DNA of 64,000 bases from CAJPQU01 sp052170475 (GTDB taxonomy: Bacteria > Bacillota > Negativicutes > Selenomonadales > Selenomonadaceae). Under the pieces are notes generated by a model, which was not told the origin of the DNA, did not search any database, and worked only from the letters and a program-made list of their open reading frames with translations. Positions 35,185-43,036 of this stretch are shown here, one piece after another. Where the stretch lies: the NCBI GenBank assembly GCA_052170475.1, contig JBQNAL010000008.1:19830-83829 (forward strand). Reading direction: 5' to 3'. A program made the translations under genes and the position numbers. Numbering within the stretch: position 1 is the stretch's first letter; each line of letters begins with the position of its first letter.

Positions 35185-35934
35185 TCATACGCCTTTCTGC
35201 CGCGACAGCTCGGCCAATTTCAAATATTTCATGAACACGGAAAGCCCCGCCATGACCGACATGGCGAACCCCAAGAACCCATCCAAAAAGCCCAATTTCA
35301 AGACATACATCTTGAAGAACATAAAGGGCGGATGAAAGAGCAGCGTCACCGCATTGGCGCGGCGACCCTCAGCGAAGAGCTTCTCCGCCGCCAATGTCGT
35401 GTAGCGGTTGAATTTCGTCAGGTACGTCGCCCATGTATCGTAGGTGTAGTGGAGAATTTCCCCCTGCATCCGCCGGACGGGAACGGACACCACCGCCCGC
35501 TCGTGCACGACGCCCTCCCATCGCACGGCGTCGCGGGGAAAGAGCCGCAGCGACCAATCGGGGCGGTGCGCACCGTAGTGCATGGGTGTGCCGAAGACGA
35601 TGTTGTGGCGGCAGATCTCATAGGCAGCGCGCTCTCCCCCCTCCGCCAAGCGACGGATCGCCTCTCCGGCGGCGGGCGTCAGGCGCTCGTCTGCGTCCAG
35701 ATAAAAGACCCAGTCCGCCGCCGTCTCCTTCAGCGCAAAATTTCGCTGCGCGGCAAAGCCCTCCATCGGGTGCTGCGCCACCCGCGCCCCCAAGGCACGC
35801 GCGAGGGGAATCGTCTCGTCGGTGCTGCCGGAATCGACGACCCACACCTCGTCAGAGAAGGCAGCGGAGCGAATACAGTCGGCGATATGCCTTTCCTCGT
35901 TAAGCGTCAAAATGATGACGGCGATCTTCGCCAC
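35185..35934 (-). CDS. Glycosyltransferase family 2, WaaE/KdtX-like
   Basis: 249 residues. GT-A fold with AVIILTLNEERHIADCI at the N-terminus, VWVVDSGSTDETIPLA, GFAAQRNFALKE and the metal motif VFYLDADERLTP. A C-terminal hydrophobic segment (LLFHPPFMFFKMYVLKLGF and beyond) is typical of the WaaE/KdtX group, which adds a beta-glucose to heptose I of the inner core in several Gram-negatives. The start is GTG at 35934, with GAGGAGGGGG upstream, overlapping the stop of the preceding GT9 gene. Acceptor and sugar are inferred from family and context. Confidence 0.86.
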   Translation of the reverse strand: MAKIAVIILTLNEERHIADCIRSAAFSDEVWVVDSGSTDETIPLARALGARVAQHPMEGFAAQRNFALKETAADWVFYLDADERLTPAAGEAIRRLAEGGERAAYEICRHNIVFGTPMHYGAHRPDWSLRLFPRDAVRWEGVVHERAVVSVPVRRMQGEILHYTYDTWATYLTKFNRYTTLAAEKLFAEGRRANAVTLLFHPPFMFFKMYVLKLGFLDGFLGFAMSVMAGLSVFMKYLKLAELSRQKGV

Positions 35935-35937
35935 GCG

Positions 35938-36948
35938 CTACACCCCCTCCTCGACCACACGAATGATCTCCCGCGCCGTCGCGTCGCTGATGCAGGCGGC
36001 GCGGCGAAGGCACGTCCCCTTGCCCCAGCAGGGAGAGCAATCGTACCCGGAATAAAACACCGCATCCTCTTTCCCCCGCGGCCCCCAAACGCGGGGATCC
36101 GTGGGGCCAAAGACGGCAACCGTCCGGCACCCGACCCCCTGCGCCACATGAAGGGGACCCGTGTCCACGGTGACGAGGCAGTCCGCCTTTTTTAGAAACG
36201 CCGCCAATTCCGGCAGCGTCAGCGCCCCGCCCAAGACGTTCCCCAAGGGAAGCCCCGCCAAGCGGGCGACCTCTTCCAGCCGCGCCCGCTCCGCCGCGCC
36301 GCCGATGAGGAAAATCGCCCGCCGCAAACTCCAATGGCGGACGAGGTGCGCCGCCGTGGCGAGCGGGAGATCCTTTCGCTCGTAGCTCCCGAAGGGGCAG
36401 AGCACCAAATACCCCGCCTCCGGGATATGATGGATCGCCTGCTTTTCCTTTAGCCCCGCCCACGCCTCTTCGGGCGGCGCCAAGACGAGGCGCGTATCCG
36501 CCGTCGTGATGCCCAAAGGCTTTAACACCTCAAGATGGTTCAGCGTCTCGTGCCGGATGCCGTCGCGCTTCGACGACGCGACGAGGTTCAAAAAGAGTCC
36601 CCCGTGCTGCGCGTCGTACCCTAGGCGCTGTGGGATCCCTGCCAGCCAAGCGATCACCGCCCCGCGCACGGCGAAATTCATGCAGACCGCGAGGTCAAAG
36701 CGCTTCTCTTTGAGCCGCCGCGAAACGCGCCACATGCCCGATAGTCCCCGATCTCGGCCGCGCTTATCGTAGACCAGCACCTCGTCCACATAGGGGTTCA
36801 TCGCCGCCACATCCGCCGTCAGGGGCACCGTCAGCATGGTGATATGCGCCGACGGATACGCTTCTTTCAGCGCCCGCACCGTAGGCGTCGCCAAGATCAC
36901 GTCGCCGATGAAGGCCAAGTCGATGACCAAGATCCGCTCCACCGCCAC
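35938..36948 (-). CDS. Glycosyltransferase family 9 (LPS heptosyltransferase, WaaF-like)
   Basis: 336 residues, first gene of the core operon. GT9 motifs: RILVIDLAFIGDVILATPTV, FDLAVCMNFAVRGAVIAWLA, LCPFGSYERKDLP, LVTVDTGPLHVAQGVG and VFGPTDPRVWGPRG. Heptosyltransferase II-type transfer from ADP-heptose is likely. The start is chosen as GTG at 36948, since AAAGGAGGGGG lies just upstream; the frame extends to 36993, but that stretch contains the promoter -10 element. The protein differs clearly from the GT9 at 34002-35171 and from the one at 38766-39803, giving three GT9 enzymes in 6 kb. Confidence 0.88.
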   Translation of the reverse strand: MAVERILVIDLAFIGDVILATPTVRALKEAYPSAHITMLTVPLTADVAAMNPYVDEVLVYDKRGRDRGLSGMWRVSRRLKEKRFDLAVCMNFAVRGAVIAWLAGIPQRLGYDAQHGGLFLNLVASSKRDGIRHETLNHLEVLKPLGITTADTRLVLAPPEEAWAGLKEKQAIHHIPEAGYLVLCPFGSYERKDLPLATAAHLVRHWSLRRAIFLIGGAAERARLEEVARLAGLPLGNVLGGALTLPELAAFLKKADCLVTVDTGPLHVAQGVGCRTVAVFGPTDPRVWGPRGKEDAVFYSGYDCSPCWGKGTCLRRAACISDATAREIIRVVEEGV

Positions 36949-36976
36949 GCTGCCGCCCCCTCCTTTACATCGTTTC

Positions 36977-36982
36977 ATTATA
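36977..36982 (-). promoter_or_regulatory. Extended -10 promoter of the LPS core operon
   Basis: TG-T-TATAAT on the minus strand, placing the transcript start near 36970 and a leader of about 22 bases to the GTG at 36948. There is no clear -35, which the TG extension can offset. It should drive the ten-gene run down to 26279, as no internal terminator is evident. Confidence 0.65.
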
Positions 36983-37076
36983 ACATACCCCATCGCCTAA
37001 CACCACAGCCCTGAAGAAAATCCGCCGCGTCCCCGCCTCGAAAAGCTGCTGCCAAGGCAGCGAAAATATTCTGGAC

Positions 37077-37104
37077 TTGATTCACGGGAAATTCGTAGTA
37101 AAAT
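37077..37104 (+). promoter_or_regulatory. Sigma-70 promoter of gltX
   Basis: TTGATT, 16-bp spacer, TAAAAT, with the transcript start expected about 37111 and the ATG at 37136. Divergent from the LPS operon promoter about 95 bp away. Confidence 0.7.
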
Positions 37105-37135
37105 AAAGGTATCAAGGAATTTGGAGGTCATACCT

Positions 37136-38581
37136 ATGACGAGAGTACGCACGCGCTTTGCGCCAAGCCCCACGGGGTACATGCACATCGGCAACCTTCG
37201 GACGGCGCTCTACGCTTACCTTTTCGCCAAATCGCAGGGAGGCGATTTTCTTCTGCGCATTGAGGATACGGATCGCGCCCGCTACGTGACGGACGCGGTG
37301 GACTTCATCAAGCGGACGCTGGCCGAAGCGAACATTCTCCCCGACGAAGGGCCGGACATCGGCGGCGACTGCGGCCCCTACGTCCAGAGCGAGCGGCAGG
37401 ACATCTACAAAAAATACGCGGAAGAATTGGTAGAAAAGGGATTCGCCTACCGCTGCTTCTGCGATCCCGACGAAGGGCGCACCGAAAAAAGCTTTTCGAG
37501 CTATGATCGGCGCTGCCGCGACCTTTCCCCGGAGGAAGCAAAAAAGCACCTCGACGCAGGGGATTCGTACGTCATCCGGCAGAAGATGCCCCTCTCGGGC
37601 AGCACCACCTTCCATGACGTCGTACACGGCGCCATCACCATCGACAACGGCGAACTCGAAGATCAGGTGCTGATCAAGCGCGACGGGATGCCGACCTACA
37701 ACTTCGCCAACGTCGTGGACGACCACCTCATGCACATCACACACATCATCCGCGGCACGGAGTTCATCACCTCGACGCCGAAGCACGTCCTCCTCTATCA
37801 GGCGTTTGGCTGGGAGATCCCGGTGTATGTCCACCTCTCCCCCGTGATGGGGCGCAACGAGGACGGCTCCACGTCGAAGCTCTCCAAGCGCCACGGCGCG
37901 ACGAACTTCTCCGACCTCATCGCCATGGGGTATCTGCCGGAAGCTATCACGAACTATGTGGCGCTCCTCGGCTGGAGTCCGAAATCCAATCAGGAAATCT
38001 TCTCCATGGAGGAACTCATCCAGTCCTTCTCCCTCGAAGGATTGAGCAAATCCCCCGCCGTCTTTGACTACGCGAAATTGGACTGGGTAAACAGCGAATA
38101 CTTCAAGAAGATGACGGACTTCACCTTCTCCAAGGCCGCCCGCCATTTCGCCGGCGAGCTGACGGAGGATCTGGACAAGAAATGGCTCTACGCTTCGGGG
38201 CTGCTCCGCCCGCGCGTCAGCCGCTACGGCGAGATCCCCGCGCAGATCGCCTTCTTCCTCGCGCTGCCCGAATACGAGCGCGATCTCTTCCTCAACAAGC
38301 GCAACAAGGTGACGAAGGAAGTCGCCGAAGAGGTCTTGACGACGGCCATCACCGAGCTGGAAAAGATCCCCGACTGGACGCCCTACGCCCTCGATTCCAC
38401 GCTAGAGGGCATCGCCGCCAACCACGATCTCAAGACGGGCGCTGTCATGTGGCCGCTGCGCATCGCCCTCTCCGGGCAGAAGGTCACGCCCGGCGGCGTC
38501 ACGGAACTCCTCTACCTCCTAGGCGGCGAAGAATCCATAAAAAGATTGGAAAAAGGGCTTGCCAAACTCAAAAACGTATAG
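37136..38581 (+). CDS. gltX: Glutamyl-tRNA synthetase
   Basis: 481 residues, class I synthetase. HIGH-type motif in FAPSPTGYMHIGNLRTALYA, KMSKS-type motif in TSKLSKRHGATNF, and donor-site segments LLRIEDTDRARY and PTYNFANVVDDH. A Cys-containing insert, FAYRCFCDPDEG, occurs in the region that binds zinc in some GluRS. Charges tRNA-Glu with glutamate; diderm Firmicutes often use a non-discriminating form together with GatCAB, which cannot be decided here. The start at 37136 has GGAGG eight bases upstream. A tRNA-Glu gene follows 19 bp after the stop. Confidence 0.97.
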   Translation: MTRVRTRFAPSPTGYMHIGNLRTALYAYLFAKSQGGDFLLRIEDTDRARYVTDAVDFIKRTLAEANILPDEGPDIGGDCGPYVQSERQDIYKKYAEELVEKGFAYRCFCDPDEGRTEKSFSSYDRRCRDLSPEEAKKHLDAGDSYVIRQKMPLSGSTTFHDVVHGAITIDNGELEDQVLIKRDGMPTYNFANVVDDHLMHITHIIRGTEFITSTPKHVLLYQAFGWEIPVYVHLSPVMGRNEDGSTSKLSKRHGATNFSDLIAMGYLPEAITNYVALLGWSPKSNQEIFSMEELIQSFSLEGLSKSPAVFDYAKLDWVNSEYFKKMTDFTFSKAARHFAGELTEDLDKKWLYASGLLRPRVSRYGEIPAQIAFFLALPEYERDLFLNKRNKVTKEVAEEVLTTAITELEKIPDWTPYALDSTLEGIAANHDLKTGAVMWPLRIALSGQKVTPGGVTELLYLLGGEESIKRLEKGLAKLKNV

Positions 38582-38587
38582 TATGAT
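38559..38587 (+). promoter_or_regulatory. Promoter for tRNA-Glu inside the end of gltX
   Basis: TTGCCA, a 17-bp spacer and TATGAT, with the start of transcription expected near 38594, seven bases before the mature tRNA. The -35 lies within the last codons of gltX. Confidence 0.6.
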
Positions 38588-38600
38588 ATAGTCTATGTTC

Positions 38601-38675
38601 GGCTCCTTCGTCAAGCGGTTAAGACACCGCCCTCTCACGGCGGGTTCACCGGTTCGAATCCGGTAGGAGTCACCA
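38601..38675 (+). tRNA. tRNA-Glu (anticodon CTC)
   Basis: Full cloverleaf by eye: acceptor GGCTCCT pairing with AGGAGTC (one G-U), D arm GTC..GAC, anticodon stem CCGCC/GGCGG with loop CTCTCAC (anticodon CTC, reading GAG), T arm ACCGG-TTCGAAT-CCGGT, and an encoded CCA end. It lies just downstream of the gene for its own synthetase and is followed by a strong terminator. Confidence 0.95.
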
Positions 38676-38685
38676 CTGAAAGTAA

Positions 38686-38715
38686 AGCCCCGAAGCAAAC
38701 GCTTCGGGGCTTTTT
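38686..38715 (+). terminator. Terminator after gltX / tRNA-Glu
   Basis: AGCCCCGAAGC, loop AAAC, GCTTCGGGGCT, then TTTT. On the minus strand the stem is followed by TTTACTTT, so it may also end the heptosyltransferase transcript arriving from the other side. Confidence 0.92.
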
Positions 38716-38765
38716 ATCGTATTGAAACGACCGTACGGAGCGCTGGGCAGGGATACCCGTCGCCT

Positions 38766-39803
38766 TTACCGCTGCCCTTCCCTCCGCCGCCAAATCGCTT
38801 CGATCTTTTCTTCCACTTCCGGGGGATGGATGGCGGCGAGGCAGTCGATCCCTTTGGGACAGGCGCGTTGCCAGCAGTAGCGGCAGGGGCGGTTCACTTC
38901 GATGGCATTTTCGATTTGCCCGTAGGGGCCGTTGCGATTGGCGTCGGTGGGTCCCATGAGCATGACCGTGGGGACGCCGAGGCCTGCCGCCAAATGCACG
39001 GGGCCGGTATCGCCGCCAACCATGACACACGCGCCCGAGATGACCGCGGCCAGCTGCTTCAAGGTGGTCTGCCCCACCAAATTCACCGGCGGCACCAACG
39101 CCAACCGAATGATGTCGGCGACTAAATGTTCCTCCAAGGGCCCTCCCCCCACAAAGACGGGGAGAACGCGACGCTCAAAGAGCCAGTCCGCAAGCGCCGC
39201 ATAGTCCCGAGGCGACCAGCGCTTGTTCGGCCAATTCGCACCCACGGCCAGTACCGCATAGGGACGCCCCTCCGGCACGCCCGCCAAAAGAAGCCGCTGG
39301 CGTGCCGCCGCAGCGTCGCCATCGCTGATCGCGACGGGAAAGACTACCCGCTCCACGCGGCAGCCGATGGCGCGCGCGACATCGAGATAGCGCTCCACGA
39401 TGTGGCCTTCGGCGTGTTCGCCGCGCACAGGCGTCGAGATCCAGCGGCTCCCCTCCCGCATGTCAACGGTGCCATAGCGGCGGGGCGCACCCGAAAAGTA
39501 CGCCAGCGCCGCCGATTTCCCTAATCCTTGCAGGTCGAGGGCGATGTCAAACCGACCGGCCTTGAGCTTTTTCCGGAGCGGCCAAAAATTTTCCCAAAAG
39601 CCCCCGAGGGAAGCCTTAAACTTCTTTTTCTCAAAGACGATGATGTCGTCAAGATAGGGATTGCCCTCCAAGAGTTCCCGCGCCGGAGGCTCCACCGCCC
39701 ACGTCACGTGCGCCTCGGGATACGTTTCTTTGATGGCGTAGGAGACCGGCAGCGCGTGAATGACGTCGCCGATGGCGCTGAGCTTGATGATCAGGATATG
39801 CAT
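38766..39803 (-). CDS. waaC: Glycosyltransferase family 9 (heptosyltransferase I, WaaC-like)
   Basis: 345 residues. Starts MHILIIKLSAIGDVIHALPV, the WaaC-style N-terminus, followed by VTWAVEPPARELLEGNPYLD, FDIALDLQGLGKSAALAYFS, LAVGANWPNKRWSP and the donor site MVGGDTGPVHLAAGLGVP with MLMGPTDANRNGPYG. The IALDLQGLGKS segment and short length resemble heptosyltransferase I, which adds the first heptose to Kdo. AAAGGAGC precedes the ATG. It lies last in the operon lptD - kinase - adenylyltransferase - this gene, so donor synthesis and transfer are encoded together. A cluster of Cys near the end (CRYCWQRACPKGIDC) is also seen in related GT9 proteins. Confidence 0.88.
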   Translation of the reverse strand: MHILIIKLSAIGDVIHALPVSYAIKETYPEAHVTWAVEPPARELLEGNPYLDDIIVFEKKKFKASLGGFWENFWPLRKKLKAGRFDIALDLQGLGKSAALAYFSGAPRRYGTVDMREGSRWISTPVRGEHAEGHIVERYLDVARAIGCRVERVVFPVAISDGDAAAARQRLLLAGVPEGRPYAVLAVGANWPNKRWSPRDYAALADWLFERRVLPVFVGGGPLEEHLVADIIRLALVPPVNLVGQTTLKQLAAVISGACVMVGGDTGPVHLAAGLGVPTVMLMGPTDANRNGPYGQIENAIEVNRPCRYCWQRACPKGIDCLAAIHPPEVEEKIEAIWRRREGQR

Positions 39804-39882
39804 GGCCGCTCCTTTCCCCACACCAAAATCGCCGTGAAGAGCCACCCGGCGCATTTTTCTTCTCTGCGGACGTATCGAGCCG

Positions 39883-40353
39883 TCAGCGCGCGGTTTTCCG
39901 CAATTTTTCAATGACCCGCGTCGTGGAGCGCTCCGGCACCAAATCGACGAGTTCCACCCGCCCGCCGTAGCCCGCGACGATCTTCGCCTCGGGCAGCGTG
40001 TCGAGGGTGTAGTCGCCCCCCTTGACGTATACGTCGGGGCGCACGATCTCAATGAGCGCCTCCGCCGTCGGCTCGTCAAAGATCGTCACATAGTCCACGG
40101 CGCGAAGGGCGCCTATCACCTCGGCGCGATCCGCTTCCCCGTTCACGGGGCGCCCCTCACCCTTTAAGCGGCGCACGGAAGCGTCGCTGTTGAGTCCCAC
40201 CACGAGGCAGTCCCCGAAGGATCGCGCCGTCCCCAAATAGCGGACATGCCCGGCGTGGAGAAGATCAAAACAGCCGTTGGTAAAGACGACGCGCTGCCCG
40301 CTCTCGTGCAGCATGGCCGAGAAGGCGGCCAAGTGCGCCCGGCTAATTCGCAT
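39883..40353 (-). CDS. Heptose-1-phosphate adenylyltransferase (HldE domain 2)
   Basis: 156 residues, corresponding to the C-terminal half of HldE. Nucleotidyltransferase motif VVFTNGCFDLLHAGHVRYLG (HxGH-type), VVGLNSDASVRRLKGEGRP, the YVKGGDYTLDTLPEA loop and ERSTTRVIEKL at the end. It makes ADP-D-glycero-beta-D-manno-heptose from the 1-phosphate and ATP. AGGAGGGG precedes the ATG, which overlaps the upstream kinase by 11 bp, so the two HldE activities are separate polypeptides here but remain translationally coupled. Confidence 0.93.
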   Translation of the reverse strand: MRISRAHLAAFSAMLHESGQRVVFTNGCFDLLHAGHVRYLGTARSFGDCLVVGLNSDASVRRLKGEGRPVNGEADRAEVIGALRAVDYVTIFDEPTAEALIEIVRPDVYVKGGDYTLDTLPEAKIVAGYGGRVELVDLVPERSTTRVIEKLRKTAR

Positions 40354-41353
40354 CGGTCATCCCCTCCTGCTTTTCCAAGGCGGCGCAAAGCTCCGCCGCG
40401 CTGACGGTGGCCGTCCCCAATTTCCGCACGGCAATGCCGGCCGCCACGTTGGCGATCCGCGCCGCGTCCACCGGAGCGGCGCCGGCGGCCAAGGCCAGCA
40501 TGAAGGCCGCCACCGACGTGTCCCCCGCGCCGGAGACGTCGTAAACCTCGCTCTTATCCGGCACCGGGATGTCCGTGACGGCGCCCTCCGCCTCAAAGAG
40601 GGTCATGCCCTTCGCGCCCCGCGTCACCAAGACGCCCTTTGCGCCCAAGCGATCCAATAGCTCACGCCCCGCCAAGCGGATCTCCGCCTCCGTCGAAAGG
40701 CTGCGCCCCACGGCGGCCGCCAGCTCCGCGTCGTTCTGCTTGACGTAATCGACGCCGGTAAACGCCCGAATTGCGTACCGAGAATCCACCATCGTGGTGA
40801 CAGCGGCGCGCTGACACGCCTCGATCACACGGCGACGCACCCCGTCCGAGAATACCCCGCCGCCATAATCGCTGAGAATGAGTCCGTCGATGTGGGGGAG
40901 CGCCGCTTCCACTGCGGTTTCTAGCGCCGCTTCCGTCTCGGGCGCGAGGGGCGCACGGCTCTCGCGATCCACGCGCACGATCTGCTGGCTCACCGTCTCA
41001 CGCCCGCCCGCCACGATCCGCGTCTTGGCGGTAGTGGGGCGGCCACGCTCCGTGAAGAGTCCCTCGACCGCCGCGCCGTTCTCCCGCAGGATGGCCTTTA
41101 AGCCCGCACCGCCCGCATCGTCCCCCACGAGACCGACGGCGATGGGGGCGCCGCCCAAAGTGGCCGCATTGTTCACCACATTGGCCGCACCTCCGGCCAC
41201 CACGCGCTCCTTCTCATATTCCAGCACCAAGACCGGCGCTTCCCTTGAAACGCGGGCAATGCGTCCCTCTAAATAAATGTCGGCGATCATGTCGCCAATC
41301 ACCAAGAGGCGTTTTCCCGCCATCCCCTCTGCCCATGACGTCAATTCCTTCAT
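40343..41353 (-). CDS. Second PfkB-family heptose-7-phosphate kinase (HldE domain 1)
   Basis: 336 residues with the same plan as the kinase at 33016-34005: LLVIGDMIADIYLEGRIARV, SREAPV, GGAANVVNNAATLGG, LILSDYGGGVFSDG, NDAEL and DVSGAGDTSVAAFMLAL. The overlap with the adenylyltransferase gene strongly suggests this is the one paired with it in ADP-heptose synthesis. The two paralogues differ through most of their length, so they are not a recent duplication. The other copy may have the same task or a different sugar substrate, for example heptose precursors for a separate glycan. Confidence 0.87.
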   Translation of the reverse strand: MKELTSWAEGMAGKRLLVIGDMIADIYLEGRIARVSREAPVLVLEYEKERVVAGGAANVVNNAATLGGAPIAVGLVGDDAGGAGLKAILRENGAAVEGLFTERGRPTTAKTRIVAGGRETVSQQIVRVDRESRAPLAPETEAALETAVEAALPHIDGLILSDYGGGVFSDGVRRRVIEACQRAAVTTMVDSRYAIRAFTGVDYVKQNDAELAAAVGRSLSTEAEIRLAGRELLDRLGAKGVLVTRGAKGMTLFEAEGAVTDIPVPDKSEVYDVSGAGDTSVAAFMLALAAGAAPVDAARIANVAAGIAVRKLGTATVSAAELCAALEKQEGMTDAN

Positions 41354-41366
41354 CTTTGTGCCTTCC

Positions 41367-42908
41367 TTACCACGGTGTAAACTGCATTGTCACATGCCAA
41401 GTGCTGCGCTTCGCCCGATAGCGCAGGATGAGCTGAGCGCAGTGCATATCGTGGAACCAATAATAGTCCACGTCCTCCCGCCGCCGCGTCTCCACATCAA
41501 AGGACTGCCCCATCACAAAGCGATCCCGATCGGATAACGCCCAGCTCACACCGAAGCTCAATTTTCTGGAATAGGCATCCAAGTTATAGGCAAAGAGCGA
41601 ATTGTTGATATTGGCTGAAGAATAGGAATACCGTACATAAGCGGTAACATCTCTGCCAAAGTCCTTCATGAGCGTCGCGCTGTAATCAAAGCCTTTCACC
41701 GTGGAATTGTCGTAGCTCTCCTTCGTCACGGCGTAGCCGAAGCTGGTGAGGATCCGCGCCGTCCGACCCAAAGGAAGTGGATTCGGCGTCACCGTCACCC
41801 CGTAATAACGGTGTGTACTCGTATAACGATCTTTCCAGCGACCAATTTCATACTTCAGTGTGTACGAGGCAGGAAGATCCCCTAACGCATGACTGTACTG
41901 ATAGATGAGGGTCGGCGCCTTTTTGATCCAGTGGTTATCGGTATCGTGGAACTGTCCGTATTGTAAGGAAATGGAATTGCCTCCGTTCCCCCAGTCCACG
42001 CCGACCATATTTCTGGCCTTCGCCCGACTATAATAGCGAACATTCGCGTAAGCATTGATGTGCGGCGTAATCTGCCAATCAAACTTCTGCCCGATCCATG
42101 CACCGTTATCACTGTCATAGCCCACTCTTGGAAGATCCAGTCCCTTTTCCGGCTTGCTGAGATCCTGCCGATAGAGAGAGCGCGTATAGATGACCTTATC
42201 CTTCAGCCAGTATTTCACCTCATGGATGAGCATTTCTTTTCCCGGATAGATCTCGATGAGATCCCCGCTCAGGCGGTAATCCGGTGTCTTTGCGCCACAT
42301 TTCGTCTGAGAACCGTCGTAGATGAGGATCTTATCGGGGTACATCTCGATGCGTCGACCCGTGATGTAATACTGCCCGTATTTCCCTTTGACCTCCTCCA
42401 TGCGCCCCGTCTGTTTCCCGTAATGATAAACGGCACGGTAGCCCTCCATATCCGCCTGCGCCGCTCCCGGTGTCATCTGCACCAAATGCGCCCGCCCGTC
42501 TACCTTGACGACCTGCTCCTTGAGATTGCCCCGAGCCTCCTCGGACAGAAAGCGGCGGGCGTCGATCTCGGTGATGCGGACGTTCCCCTTGGCGTAGACT
42601 TCCCCCGTCGCCTCGTCATAGAACATATCGTCCCCTTCGAGAGCGATGGGAAGCCGCGCCGGATCGATGGGGGTTCTAAGGTGCGCGTTCATCTCCGCCA
42701 CATCTTTTCGCAGTTCTTGCTGTGCCTCCGTCAAGGAATTCTCCCTGGCATGGCGCCGAGCATTTTCAATGTAATCTAAAATTTCCGTATCCGTATTGAG
42801 ATCGTCGGAGTAATAATATGCCTCCGCCGCGCCTCCACCGCCGAACGCGATGGCTGCAGCCACGGACAGCGCCAGATAAATCCGAACGGCTCCTCTTGCC
42901 TTCTCCAT
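41367..42908 (-). CDS. lptD: LPS-assembly protein LptD, short form
   Basis: 513 residues, against roughly 750-800 in proteobacterial LptD. Signal peptide (to about residue 30), a helical segment (35-75), the OstA/LptA-like beta-jellyroll (about 85-235: EGDDMFYDEATGEVYAKGNV, then RRIEMYPDKILIYDGSQTKCG, and PDYRLSGDLIEIYPGKEMLI) and a C-terminal barrel ending WHVTMQFTPW. The conserved TxCxxxxPDYR signature marks the jellyroll-barrel junction. LptD takes LPS from the periplasmic Lpt bridge and inserts it in the outer leaflet. Only about 280 residues remain for the barrel, so it is smaller than the 26-strand form. It is first in the heptose operon; GGGGAAGAG precedes the ATG. Confidence 0.85.
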   Translation of the reverse strand: MEKARGAVRIYLALSVAAAIAFGGGGAAEAYYYSDDLNTDTEILDYIENARRHARENSLTEAQQELRKDVAEMNAHLRTPIDPARLPIALEGDDMFYDEATGEVYAKGNVRITEIDARRFLSEEARGNLKEQVVKVDGRAHLVQMTPGAAQADMEGYRAVYHYGKQTGRMEEVKGKYGQYYITGRRIEMYPDKILIYDGSQTKCGAKTPDYRLSGDLIEIYPGKEMLIHEVKYWLKDKVIYTRSLYRQDLSKPEKGLDLPRVGYDSDNGAWIGQKFDWQITPHINAYANVRYYSRAKARNMVGVDWGNGGNSISLQYGQFHDTDNHWIKKAPTLIYQYSHALGDLPASYTLKYEIGRWKDRYTSTHRYYGVTVTPNPLPLGRTARILTSFGYAVTKESYDNSTVKGFDYSATLMKDFGRDVTAYVRYSYSSANINNSLFAYNLDAYSRKLSFGVSWALSDRDRFVMGQSFDVETRRREDVDYYWFHDMHCAQLILRYRAKRSTWHVTMQFTPW

Positions 42909-43036
42909 GCTGTCTCTTCCCCTATCTTTCCTGTGCGCCGCCCATCGGCGCGCCTATGATCTGCCCTACAAGAGACACGCCCCTTCCCTGCGTAAGCAAG
43001 GAAAAGGGAGCGCTGCTGCGCCCCCTCCGTTCCATG

